Part shown: positions 13,702 to 21,562 of the stretch, in pieces
How positions within the stretch are numbered: the first letter of the stretch is position 1
Layout: each line of letters begins with the position of its first letter
Virus record (IMG/VR): IMGVR_UViG_3300044464_000005
Span: 1 to 38,585 of that record
Direction: 5' to 3' (one strand)
Length of the DNA stretch: 38,585 bases
Origin: a virus
Notes under the pieces: model-generated
What the model saw: the letters and a program-made list of their open reading frames with translations, nothing else
Told to the model about the DNA's origin: nothing
Databases searched by the model: none
Made by a program: the position numbers and the translations under genes

Positions 13702-14025
13702 GTGATCTTCACATTGGCTATTGACTCCTTTATCGCGGCGAATCCCGAGGTCGCCAAATGGATAATTGGGAGCCTATTAGCGGTTCTCGGGACTACCGTG
13801 GCAATCATCTGGGAAGTGGTCTACCACCGTCTCGGTGGGCTGTCGAAGAAGATCGACGAGGCTATTGAGCAGGCCCGCGAGGATGCGGTTGCGAACGCCG
13901 AGGCGCACGGAGAGATCATGGCCGAGGTTGCATTGGTCAAGGGGCAGAGCAAGTCCATTTCGGAGCGAATACCAAACGGCGAGATACAGCAGATCCTCAC
14001 GCTCTTGAGGAAGATTTCTCAATGA
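13702..14025 (+). CDS. Membrane-anchored coiled-coil protein
   Basis: The 107-residue frame starts at GTG 13702. Residues 16-42 contain a hydrophobic helix (WIIGSLLAVLGTTVAIIWEV), followed by a coiled-coil-like region (GLSKKIDEAIEQAREDAVAN). One membrane helix plus a periplasmic or cytoplasmic coil recalls i-spanins or antiholins, but no lipobox or o-spanin is visible nearby. The stop overlaps ATG 14022. Codon use is less GC-extreme at its start than in its neighbours. Confidence 0.6.
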   Translation: MIFTLAIDSFIAANPEVAKWIIGSLLAVLGTTVAIIWEVVYHRLGGLSKKIDEAIEQAREDAVANAEAHGEIMAEVALVKGQSKSISERIPNGEIQQILTLLRKISQ

Positions 14026-14387
14026 CTTCAAAGCGCGTCATTGCTGGCACGGCGGCGCTCGGTGGAGTTGCTGCGGTTGCCTCCGTCCATCTCAGGCTGC
14101 TGAGCCCTGAGCAAATCGGTGTCGCGGCGGCGATGATCGCCGGGGGTATCACGGTGCTCACTTCCGCAGTTGCCGCAATGAAGTCCGTCTCCACCGACAA
14201 GAAGGTGGACAACATCAGCGTCTTGGTGGACGGGCGTTACGGTGAGGTGCTCAGGGAGCTCGCAGATGTGCGAGGCATCCTGGCCCAGCGGTCAGGCTCG
14301 GAGAAGGACATAGAACGGGCAGTTTCGGCGCGCGCGGAGTCGGACGCACAGGTTGCGAGGGTGACAGCAGTGGAAGCGAAGAAGTAG
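14022..14387 (+). CDS. Membrane protein of the putative lysis cassette
   Basis: ATG 14022 overlaps the previous stop. The 121 residues carry two hydrophobic segments (VIAGTAALGGVAAVASV and IGVAAAMIAGGITVLTSAVA) and then a soluble helix with VDNISVLVDGRYGEVLRELA, a pattern seen in small phage membrane proteins of unknown role. It is plausibly a holin or holin partner by position. The gap 14388-14436 holds only a weak GCGCT/AGCGC inverted repeat and the strong ribosome site of the next gene. Confidence 0.58.
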   Translation: MTSKRVIAGTAALGGVAAVASVHLRLLSPEQIGVAAAMIAGGITVLTSAVAAMKSVSTDKKVDNISVLVDGRYGEVLRELADVRGILAQRSGSEKDIERAVSARAESDAQVARVTAVEAKK

Positions 14388-14436
14388 GGAAGGGTCGAGT
14401 GATGGAACGCGCTAGACAGCGCCACAAGGAGGAACC

Positions 14437-15576
14437 ATGAAGAAGCTCATCCTCGGGGCGCTGGCACTGTCCGCGCTCCTTCCTGTCGTTTCGGCGAACG
14501 CTCAGGAGATCCGCAAGACGGCGACGCTCGCCTACGCCTGGGACATGGACGGCGAGGCGGCCGACGACAATCAAGTCGTCGAAGCGGCCGGCGGAGTCAT
14601 AGTGGACAACGGGACTTCGGTCGCCGCCGCCAACTACACGATCACCGCCCAGCCCGATACCTGTCGCCTCCTCAACCTGACGATCTCCGACACGAACATG
14701 GGGGTCGGGGCCGGGACGATCACGGTGAACGGGATCGGCTGTCTCGGTGGGACGAAGACGTGCACATGGTCGGCGTGGACCGCCGCTGACGACGACGGCG
14801 TGAAGACGCTGACGTGCACGGACGGGATGGACGCCTACATGAAGGAGGTCACGAGCATCACGACCGGCGTGATGACCGGGGAGTCCGACGAGTATTTCCT
14901 CCTCGGCTATGCGGGCGTGAACTCGGTGAACGGGTGGCCGATGTACGGGCGGCTGACGCAACTCGGCCCGCTCGGAGAACAGGGGGTCGATCCCTTCGGC
15001 TCGTACCCGATCAACCTCCCGATCACGACCTCGGCGGCGTCCTCGACGACGGTGACGAGTGTCGGGTCGGCCGGCTCGTTCCAGAACGTAGCAGTAGGCG
15101 ACCTTCTCCTGATCCCACTCGGCGGCAAGACCTACGAGCGCAAGGTGACGGCCAGGGCCTCCGCGAACTCGATCACCGTAAATCAGGCGATGAACATCCC
15201 GACGGCAGGCGTCACCTTCGCCTACAAGAAGTTCTGGTTCTCGACGAACCCGGCGCAGGAGATGTTCATCCCCGTCTCCGGCTTCGACACCCTCCTCGTG
15301 AACTGGTCGGTGGATGCGAACGCGGATACCGGGGGAGTCGTGACGCTCCTCCAGTGCACCGACTCGAAGCAGCCTAACTTCCCGACGACCCCGTGGGTGC
15401 AGATGAGTACGTTCACCACCGCCACCGGAGTCGCGCAGGCCCCGATGACGGAGAGCGTCGATCTGACACAGCTCCCGTACCAGTTCTGCCGGATGGGCTT
15501 CCGATTCGGAACCGGGGACGATATTGATGGAGCTGACGAAAGTCTGAACGCCAGCATTGTCCTCTATAGGAAATGA
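14437..15576 (+). CDS. Secreted or virion-surface protein with Sec signal peptide
   Basis: The 379-residue protein starts at ATG 14437 behind a strong AAGGAGGAA. Residues 1-22 are a classic Sec signal (MKKLILGALALSALLPVVSA) with a likely ANA/Q cleavage site. The mature part is beta-rich and Thr/Ser/Gly-rich, with five or more cysteines (CRLLNLTISDTN, CLGGTKTC) that suggest disulphides. The pattern LNLTISDTN...GTITVNGIGCLGG resembles repeated phage structural proteins. The first 18 bases of coding sequence are identical to those of the - strand gene starting at 35092. A Sec signal on a protein coded among virion genes is unusual. The stop overlaps the HNH start (ATGA). Confidence 0.65.
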   Translation: MKKLILGALALSALLPVVSANAQEIRKTATLAYAWDMDGEAADDNQVVEAAGGVIVDNGTSVAAANYTITAQPDTCRLLNLTISDTNMGVGAGTITVNGIGCLGGTKTCTWSAWTAADDDGVKTLTCTDGMDAYMKEVTSITTGVMTGESDEYFLLGYAGVNSVNGWPMYGRLTQLGPLGEQGVDPFGSYPINLPITTSAASSTTVTSVGSAGSFQNVAVGDLLLIPLGGKTYERKVTARASANSITVNQAMNIPTAGVTFAYKKFWFSTNPAQEMFIPVSGFDTLLVNWSVDANADTGGVVTLLQCTDSKQPNFPTTPWVQMSTFTTATGVAQAPMTESVDLTQLPYQFCRMGFRFGTGDDIDGADESLNASIVLYRK

Positions 15577-16145
15577 AGACCTGCATCACCTGTCGGCAAC
15601 CGAAACCGCTGGAGGAATTCTTCCGTCGCACTGCCAGCAGGGACAGCCATGCGCCGCTTTGTAAGGCGTGCCACGGAGAGTACAAGCGCAAGTGGAATTC
15701 GGAGAACCGTGGCAGAGTCAGATCGAAACATCTCGTGCGGTCACGGTTGTACGTGATGAGGAATCCGGATACGCGGAGGGAGACAATGCGAGCCTACCGC
15801 GTAGCCAATCGCGAGAAGGTGAGGGCGTACAACGATGACTACGCCGCCAAGAATCCGCTGGTTCGCATCCAGATCAAACAGCGATACTGGGCGCGGCGCA
15901 AGGCATTGCCGTGTGAGCGAATCGATGTTGCCATGTTTGAGGCGAAACTTGCCGACTACGGCTTCCTCTGTGCCTATTGCCAAGATCGTCCGTATGAGCA
16001 CTGGGATCACGTCGTGCCCATTTCCAAGGGTGGTCCGCACGCGCTGAGCAATCTCGTTCCGTCGTGCGCTCACTGTAATCACACCAAGTGGGCACATCTC
16101 TGGCCGGCTCCTGCGCCGCCAGTGATGATTGCGTCGCCCTCTTAG
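15573..16145 (+). CDS. HNH endonuclease with N-terminal zinc ribbon
   Basis: The 190-residue protein starts at ATG 15573 (ATGA overlap). CITC and CKAC near residues 4-33 form a zinc ribbon. A basic helical arm with repeated R...N...R.Y patterns follows, then the HNH domain: CAYCQ, WDHVVPISKGG and HALSNLVPSCAHCNHTKW. The catalytic DH and the two CxxC metal pairs are intact. It is clearly paralogous to the HNH at 1793, down to the shared bases TGTGCCTATTGC at the first CxxC. It is probably a homing endonuclease inserted between two secreted-protein genes; no duplicated host-gene end is visible here. Confidence 0.88.
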   Translation: MKTCITCRQPKPLEEFFRRTASRDSHAPLCKACHGEYKRKWNSENRGRVRSKHLVRSRLYVMRNPDTRRETMRAYRVANREKVRAYNDDYAAKNPLVRIQIKQRYWARRKALPCERIDVAMFEAKLADYGFLCAYCQDRPYEHWDHVVPISKGGPHALSNLVPSCAHCNHTKWAHLWPAPAPPVMIASPS

Positions 16146-16157
16146 TAGGAGATCCAG

Positions 16158-17354
16158 ATGAAGAAGCTACTGCTCGCTGTCGTGTTCCTGCTCTCCGCCG
16201 CGTCGGGATGGGCGCAGCAGAGCGAGTGTCCTCCTCTCTGCTACTACCCTCCTGAGCATCTCAGCCTCACGGGCGGGACGCTGACGGGTAACGTCGAGTT
16301 GCGCGACCCGAGCCAGCTCGCTGGTGAGTCCCTGACGAATCCGAACCTGACGGGTGGAGCGAGCTGGACGCAGACCGCGGACTTCGCTCTGGCCGCCAAT
16401 GCCGCGACGTACACGCACGCCACTGGCGCGGGCAGCTTCCAGCAGACGAGCGCGGCTGGGGCTATCCCGTGGGCGCAAGCAGGGTCTAGCGGGTGGTTTA
16501 CCTTCACCTATACGGTGAGCGCCGTCACGGGAGCGCCGGTCTGCACGATCCCGAGCACGTTTGCCGTGGACGCTCAGACCCTTGCCAGTGTGGCTGGGGC
16601 GTACAGCGTGACGTTCCAGGCGAAACTCGTGCCTGCGGTGGGTGACTTCCAAGTCTCCTGCACCTCTGGCGCTGCGGCCACGATCACCTTCGACACGCTG
16701 AGCCTCAAGCAGATCACGGGCGGGACGTTGACGGTGGGCGGCCGAATCAGGGTAGGTGACGGGACGCTGGCCCTCCCGGCGATAGCGCCGGTTTCGGAAA
16801 CTGGCACCGGGATCTACTTCACGGACGGGCGCATCCTGTTCGGGACCAATGCGATTGCCCAATGGACTCTTGAGGGCACTCAGTTATACCCAACAGTGAC
16901 CGATGCCACCAACCTCGGGGCAACATCAAAACTGATCACGATAGGCTATTTCTCTCGCGGTTTCCAGGGCTCCAAGAGCAAGGCCCTCACCGACGCCGCC
17001 GCGGCGACACCATTCATGACTGTCGCAGTGCCTACAAATGGATGGGTCGGAGGCGAGTTGATCTGGACCGCGACGAGTCTCTCCGGGGCGGATCAGCTTG
17101 CCACCCAAGGTGCGATTCGGTTTGCTGGTGCCACGACCGGCGCCACGCCTGTCTGTACTGTGGGGGTGATTGGCACCGATCTCGCGGCTGTCTCGGGTGG
17201 AGCGAACACGCTGGTCTGCACATGGTCCAACGCCGTAGCGGCTCAGACGTGCGCGGTCTCGGTCACCTGCTCAAATAATTTGGCGGGGACGCAGGCGATT
17301 ACTCTGTACGGTCGTGCAGACCTCCCCATAGCAGCAACGCTGGTCTTCCCCTGA
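16158..17354 (+). CDS. Signal-peptide tail-fibre-like protein
   Basis: The 398-residue protein starts at ATG 16158 after GGAGATCC. Residues 1-20 (MKKLLLAVVFLLSAASGWAQ) form a Sec signal with a GWA/QQ site. The rest looks like a phage fibre: GGTLTGNVELRDPSQ, a Ser/Thr-rich jelly-roll-like middle, then the common fibre motif pattern in GDGTLALPAIAPVSETGTGI and NLGATSKLITIGYFSRGF, ending in a beta-rich tip. Fibres are normally assembled in the cytoplasm, so the signal peptide is odd. It lies between two nuclease genes and before the tailspike. The stop overlaps the next start (TGATG). Confidence 0.65.
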   Translation: MKKLLLAVVFLLSAASGWAQQSECPPLCYYPPEHLSLTGGTLTGNVELRDPSQLAGESLTNPNLTGGASWTQTADFALAANAATYTHATGAGSFQQTSAAGAIPWAQAGSSGWFTFTYTVSAVTGAPVCTIPSTFAVDAQTLASVAGAYSVTFQAKLVPAVGDFQVSCTSGAAATITFDTLSLKQITGGTLTVGGRIRVGDGTLALPAIAPVSETGTGIYFTDGRILFGTNAIAQWTLEGTQLYPTVTDATNLGATSKLITIGYFSRGFQGSKSKALTDAAAATPFMTVAVPTNGWVGGELIWTATSLSGADQLATQGAIRFAGATTGATPVCTVGVIGTDLAAVSGGANTLVCTWSNAVAAQTCAVSVTCSNNLAGTQAITLYGRADLPIAATLVFP

Positions 17355-17905
17355 TGGGAGTCTGTAGTCATTGCCACACGAGGCCGGTTTTGGATGGGCG
17401 AAAGAGTTGTGCTCGGTGTACTCACAACTCACGCAGGAGTGAACGCTCAAAGGTGCTGAGGAAGACTGCGCTGCTGTGCTCGCGGTGTGTGACCTACCCG
17501 CCGATGGTCGGCTCCAAGGCATGTGCCCGATGCACTCAGTACATGCGCGAATACAGGGTTCGCAATCTCGACAAGATCAAGGCGACAGCGAGGCGATTCA
17601 GCGCACGAAACCGTGAGGCCCTCCGAGACAGGCAGAGGATGATGCGCTACGGGCTAAGTGCCAGTGCCCTGCGTGAGTTGAAGGAAAAGCCACGGTGTGA
17701 TGCGTGTAACCACCCCTTTGATTCCGTATGCGGCAGCCAGCACTCGCGGCACATTGACCACGACCACGCAACCGGGGCAGTGCGCGGAGTTCTCTGCCAG
17801 CAGTGCAATCTCGCCCTTGGCTACCTCGAAGATTCACCCCAGCGCGCGGAGGCGTTGGCAGCGTACGTTCGGCGGCACGTCAGGCTACTGACCTCGGTGG
17901 CATAA
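17354..17905 (+). CDS. Recombination endonuclease VII family protein
   Basis: The 183-residue protein starts at ATG 17354 (TGATG overlap). The C-terminal half is a good match to T4 endonuclease VII-type HNH nucleases: YGLSASALRELKEKPRCDAC, HIDHDHATGAVRGVLCQQCN and LGYLEDSP near the end. The His-Asp-His core and the CxxC pairs are intact. The N-terminal half has two extra CxxC zinc pairs (CSHC/CARC and CSRC/CARC). T4 Endo VII resolves DNA branches before packaging; stand-alone copies between fibre genes, as here, are more often mobile endonucleases. Both roles remain possible. Confidence 0.88.
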   Translation: MGVCSHCHTRPVLDGRKSCARCTHNSRRSERSKVLRKTALLCSRCVTYPPMVGSKACARCTQYMREYRVRNLDKIKATARRFSARNREALRDRQRMMRYGLSASALRELKEKPRCDACNHPFDSVCGSQHSRHIDHDHATGAVRGVLCQQCNLALGYLEDSPQRAEALAAYVRRHVRLLTSVA

Positions 17906-17906
17906 C

Positions 17907-18956
17907 ATGGGCGATCAGTACGGAATCGTCAACGTGAAGGCATTTGGCGCTGTAGGTAACGGCGTCAAGGACGACACGGCGGCGATTCAGTCGGCGATCA
18001 CCGCAGCCACGACGGCGGGAGGGACCGTATACATCCCCTCGGGGGACTACCTGCTCAGCGGCTCGGGGGCACAACTCCTCCTCGTGCAGACAGGCATCAC
18101 GATCGTCGGACAGAACTGGGACAAGACGCAGCTCCTCATCGCGGCGTCCGTCCCGGCGACTACAGACGTAATCCGCTACTACCATCCTCTGGCCGGGCCA
18201 GCGTTTCGCAACTTCGCCCTGAGCGATCTGCGGATCATAGCCGTCTCCGGGATTCCGGCTCGGCACGCAGTCGTCGTGGACACGACAGACGGGGCCATCG
18301 CCCACGCCCGATTCGCTCGCCTTGCGGTGTACCCACTCGGCGGCAAGGCGTTCTACTCGGTCAATCCAACCCTCACCGATGGCTTCTACCTCGCCACGAT
18401 CGAGGAGTGCATGCTCAACGGGGGAGTCAAGCTCTCCAGGGCCGGCGACTCCATCACCCTGCGCCATAACGCGATCACCGGAGCCGGCATCGGCATTGAG
18501 GCGGACTTCGTCATCGGGGCCACGGCCTTCCTCATCGACTCGAACAACGTCACCTCAGCAGGCCCAGCCATTAGGATCGGGCTGGCGCAGCTCGTCGTCA
18601 TCCAGAACAACAACCTGGAGACGGTGGCGGGTGGCAACTACCCGGCTCAGCCGGTGATAGACATTCTCGGCGACATCGCGGTGAGGTGCGTCCCCTACGT
18701 GGTGGGCAACAACATCGGGGCGCTGGTAGCTGACACCGACGCAATCCGCCTCGACTATGCCTACGGAGCGTACATCGGCCCGAACGATGTGACCATCTAC
18801 GGGTCAGGTGCCGGAGTCAGGACGACGGTACACACGGTGGACGCCAAGATTGACCTCGACGCGATTCACTGGCGCGGCACGTCCACAACCAAAGTGGTCG
18901 ATGTGAGTGGGCAGGCGCGATCGCCCGCTTACGTAGCCACCGGGACACTGCTATGA
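17907..18956 (+). CDS. Tailspike with pectate-lyase-like beta-helix
   Basis: The 349-residue protein begins with the motif VKAFGAVGNGVKDDTAAIQS typical of the Pectate_lyase_3 superfamily at the start of phage tailspikes. GTVYIPSGDYLL and repeated beta-helix rungs follow (ITLRHNAITGAGIGIEADFV, FLIDSNNVTSAG, VVIQNNNLETV). Such spikes bind and often cleave host capsule or O-antigen polysaccharide. There is no N-terminal head-binding domain, so another protein must attach it to the tail. It starts one base after the Endo VII stop and ends at TGA 18954-18956, overlapping a short frame. Confidence 0.85.
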   Translation: MGDQYGIVNVKAFGAVGNGVKDDTAAIQSAITAATTAGGTVYIPSGDYLLSGSGAQLLLVQTGITIVGQNWDKTQLLIAASVPATTDVIRYYHPLAGPAFRNFALSDLRIIAVSGIPARHAVVVDTTDGAIAHARFARLAVYPLGGKAFYSVNPTLTDGFYLATIEECMLNGGVKLSRAGDSITLRHNAITGAGIGIEADFVIGATAFLIDSNNVTSAGPAIRIGLAQLVVIQNNNLETVAGGNYPAQPVIDILGDIAVRCVPYVVGNNIGALVADTDAIRLDYAYGAYIGPNDVTIYGSGAGVRTTVHTVDAKIDLDAIHWRGTSTTKVVDVSGQARSPAYVATGTLL

Positions 18957-19024
18957 GGAGACGCACGACGATGGGCACGATCTGGGGCCAAGGGCTCCGA
19001 GGATCACAGGTAGCCGAATTCTGA
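18953..19024 (+). CDS. Possible short peptide (23 aa) after the tailspike
   Basis: ATG 18953 overlaps the tailspike stop (ATGA) and reads MRRRTTMGTIWGQGLRGSQV then AEF and TGA. The overlap follows the local pattern, but the product is short, basic and unlike any family I know. It may be a truncated gene or leader before the promoter at 19028. Confidence 0.25.
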   Translation: MRRRTTMGTIWGQGLRGSQVAEF

Positions 19025-19027
19025 GTC

Positions 19028-19056
19028 TTGACGCAGTGGTTCGCGGGGCTTAGATT
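19028..19056 (+). promoter_or_regulatory. Predicted sigma70-type promoter
   Basis: TTGACG (19028-19033), a 17-base spacer and TAGATT (19051-19056) match the bacterial consensus at 9 of 12 positions with ideal spacing. Transcription would begin about 19063, at the GTG of the next gene, so the message may be leaderless. Confidence 0.45.
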
Positions 19057-19062
19057 CTGGGG

Positions 19063-19260
19063 GTGCGCTTCCTGCGAATCATCGGCATGAGTCTCCTCCT
19101 CGCAGTCCTTCAGGAGATCGCGCGCACCACACCCTACCTAGGACTCCCATTCGAGCCGAAGCCGGTGTTCATGGACTGTTACCCCCAAGCGCGATGGAAC
19201 GGGAAGGTCTACATCCCCACCGGCCGGACGATCTGCCTATCGGATTCCCAGGTCCCGTAG
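19063..19260 (+). CDS. Small protein with hydrophobic N-terminus
   Basis: GTG 19063 gives 65 residues; ATG 19087 is a shorter alternative. Residues 3-20 (FLRIIGMSLLLAVLQEIA) form a hydrophobic helix, a signal or anchor, and the remainder (PVFMDCYPQARWNGKVYIPT) is polar with two cysteines. No family is recognised. It is the last + strand gene, apparently with its own promoter, and its last 24 bases overlap the end of the convergent - strand gene at 19237. Confidence 0.5.
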   Translation: MRFLRIIGMSLLLAVLQEIARTTPYLGLPFEPKPVFMDCYPQARWNGKVYIPTGRTICLSDSQVP

Positions 19261-19632
19261 GTTCTGGTCGATTCCGCCCGCCCCGGTGGCGAGGATCCGC
19301 TTCAGCCCTTCGAGGAAGGACGGCTCCGAGGAGACCCCGGGGACGTGCTGGAGCGCCTCCGGGGCCAGCCGGTTGAGGGCCGGCACGTTCGCGAGCAGCG
19401 GCTTGAGCCCCATCTCGTAGGCCCCCGCGGCGCCCATAGCGGCGGCAGGACCGATCCCAGGCGGCAGCATCGAGGAGATGGCTCGTCCCTCGGCGTAACG
19501 GTCGTCCCGCGCCGCCGTGGGGCCTTTCTTGCCGGTCCTGCGCTCCATGTCGATCCGGGTGAAGTCCGGCCAGGGGTTGCGTCGATCTGAGCTTGAGTCC
19601 AGCGCATCTCGGATCGCGTCAAGGAAGGCCAT
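19237..19632 (-). CDS. Hypothetical virion-associated protein
   Basis: The 131-residue protein starts at ATG 19632 with AGGTAGG upstream. It begins MAFLDAIRDALDSSSDRRNP, is soluble and has a Gly/Ala-rich middle (GIGPAAAMGAAGAYEMG). The M.FLD start resembles those of the 21559 gene and other low-complexity genes upstream. It is the last gene of the - strand late block and follows the large internal virion protein by four bases, so a minor virion role is likely. Its stop region overlaps the convergent gene at 19063-19260, and I see no terminator hairpin between them. Confidence 0.6.
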   Translation of the reverse strand: MAFLDAIRDALDSSSDRRNPWPDFTRIDMERRTGKKGPTAARDDRYAEGRAISSMLPPGIGPAAAMGAAGAYEMGLKPLLANVPALNRLAPEALQHVPGVSSEPSFLEGLKRILATGAGGIDQNLRDLGIR

Positions 19633-19636
19633 CGTC

Positions 19637-21562
19637 CTACCTCGATTCGAGGAGGGCCATCAGTTCACGTTCCCGCTTGGCGCGGTCGTACTCGGAGGGG
19701 ACACGGGAGCCGGCGACACCGACACCCTGGACGAAGCGGCCTGGGATGACCGATGGACCGAAGCCCTTCGTGAGCCACTGCTGGCCGCCCTTCGAGCCGA
19801 GGAGGCGTGCCGTCCCGGCCTCCACCCCAGCTTCCCCGGCGACTCCCAGCGCTGCCGTCCCGCCCGTCAGGAGGGCCAGGAGGCCGCGCGCCGGGAGGTC
19901 GAGGTACTTCTTCGCCTGCCACAGCGGCGCCGTGGGGGAGCCCACCGTCGTCTTCGCCATCGCCTTCGAGAGTGTCGAGAGGTCGCGGAGTTGCTGGATC
20001 TGCTCCGGCTTCAGGACGATCGCCGCCTTCTTGCCCCAGGCGTTGAGGCCGCGCTCGATCTGCTTCGGCGTCACCTTGTCGGCGTTCCCGACGATCTGCT
20101 TCAGGACGGTCATCCGAAGCTGGTCCTGCGTCTGGGGGCTCACCACGTCCATGAGGCGCTGGAGGTCGGTGGCGGAGGCCGAGGGGCGGAGGAGGGCCTT
20201 CGGGATCTGGTCGAACTGGCCGCGGTCCCCGAAGGCGGAGACGGTCTTTCCCAGTTCCGACTCCGAGAGGTCGGCGTAGCGCCCGTAGGCTTCCTTCGCC
20301 TTGGCGAGCTGGGCGGCCTCCTGGGGGGCGGCTGTCGCGAGGTTGTCGGTGATGTCGGCCCCGAGGTTCCCGCGGAGGCGGTTCCCGAGGGCGGCGTCGC
20401 GTAGTGCGTTCGGCCCCCCGTACTCGATCCCCGCCTGCTGGGACATGAGGTCGGCCACGGAGCGGGGGGTGGGAGCGGCGGAGGCGATCCCGGCTTGCTG
20501 GAGGATCAACGCCTGCATCTTCGGGACGCTCTTGTACTGGTCGAGGAGCGCCTGCACGTCCAGCGGGATGTCGGGCGGCTTCGGAGCGACTGCCACCCGC
20601 AGCTTCTTCAGGTTCGCCAGCGTGTCGGGGTCGAGCGTCCCCTGCTGGATCAAACGATCCAGTTCGGCGAGCGTCTGCTGGGGGTCCGCAGCGATCCCGG
20701 TCAGATCGCCGACCTTGCCGTACTCGGCGTTCTTGATCCCCTGGAGGGAGGCCCGCTCCGCCCCGTAGTCGGCTGCTGCCTGCTGGCCGGCGAGCATCGG
20801 ATTCGCCCCGGCCCCCATCGCCCCGGCCTTGCTGGAGATGTCGTCCAGGGCCTTGAGTCCGCGCTCCTCAATGGGGGCGCCGCCCATCATGCGGGACGCC
20901 ATCTGCTCCAGCCCGCGAGCGCGCGAGGAGTTCGTGATCGCCCCGGCGGGCATCTCGACCCCGGACCTCGTGGCGGCGTCCACGACACCCTGATCGACGG
21001 CCTTGGCGAAGGGAGCCTTGGCGAAGGACATCCCGGCGTTCACTGCGGCCCCGGCGAAGGGAGACACCCCAGCCAGGGCGCCGCCGGTCAGTGCGGCTTC
21101 CGGAGAAGCCCCTTCTGAGAGGCTCTGGAGGCCCTGTAGCCCTCCCTGGATGATCCCTTGGGCCGGGAGCGACATTCCACCCGTCAGGTAGGCGGCGGCG
21201 GCTCCAGGGACCATTCTGGCGATCTGCCGGCCCGTCCGCTGCTCCTCCTCCCCCGGCTTGGCGCCCCCGAGGAGGTCGTTCATCCACTGCTCACGCGAGG
21301 CCCTTTCTTCGGCCAGGGCGGGATCCCACGGCTTCTTGCCCTGTGCCACGTCCTGCGCGATGCCCACCGCCCGCATCCCGATCAGCGGCAATTCCTGCGC
21401 GAAGCCCTTCGCCTGAGTCCCGATTCTGGACAGGAGCGACGGCTGGGGCTTGATCTGGGAGCCCGCGAGCGCCTTGAACGGATCGGCACCGCTGTCGTCC
21501 ACCTCCCACGGCGGGCTGTCCGTGGTATCGTCCACTTCCCACGGCGGCGCCTGATCGCTCAT
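19637..21562 (-). CDS. Large internal virion (ejection) protein candidate
   Basis: The 641-residue protein starts at ATG 21562, overlapping the upstream stop (ATGA). It opens with two copies of PPWEVDD (residues 6-12 and 17-23), related to the PPWEKY-type motif seen at the start of many podovirus internal proteins. Long Ala/Gly/Gln-rich helical segments follow, with hydrophobic patches (MVPGAAAAYLTGGMSLPA, LTGGALAGVSPFAGAAVNAG, LLALLTGGTAALGVAGEAG) that could insert in a membrane during DNA ejection. No catalytic motif (such as a transglycosylase) is visible. Its position at the end of the tail block fits a T7 gp16 or P22 gp20-like role, which is inference. Confidence 0.62.
   Translation of the reverse strand: MSDQAPPWEVDDTTDSPPWEVDDSGADPFKALAGSQIKPQPSLLSRIGTQAKGFAQELPLIGMRAVGIAQDVAQGKKPWDPALAEERASREQWMNDLLGGAKPGEEEQRTGRQIARMVPGAAAAYLTGGMSLPAQGIIQGGLQGLQSLSEGASPEAALTGGALAGVSPFAGAAVNAGMSFAKAPFAKAVDQGVVDAATRSGVEMPAGAITNSSRARGLEQMASRMMGGAPIEERGLKALDDISSKAGAMGAGANPMLAGQQAAADYGAERASLQGIKNAEYGKVGDLTGIAADPQQTLAELDRLIQQGTLDPDTLANLKKLRVAVAPKPPDIPLDVQALLDQYKSVPKMQALILQQAGIASAAPTPRSVADLMSQQAGIEYGGPNALRDAALGNRLRGNLGADITDNLATAAPQEAAQLAKAKEAYGRYADLSESELGKTVSAFGDRGQFDQIPKALLRPSASATDLQRLMDVVSPQTQDQLRMTVLKQIVGNADKVTPKQIERGLNAWGKKAAIVLKPEQIQQLRDLSTLSKAMAKTTVGSPTAPLWQAKKYLDLPARGLLALLTGGTAALGVAGEAGVEAGTARLLGSKGGQQWLTKGFGPSVIPGRFVQGVGVAGSRVPSEYDRAKRERELMALLESR
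21494..21547 (-). repeat. Tandem PPWEVDD-coding repeat
   Basis: Two copies of a 21-base stretch encoding PPWEVDD repeat with a 33-base period at the N-terminus of the large internal virion protein. The copies differ at few positions. Confidence 0.75.
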
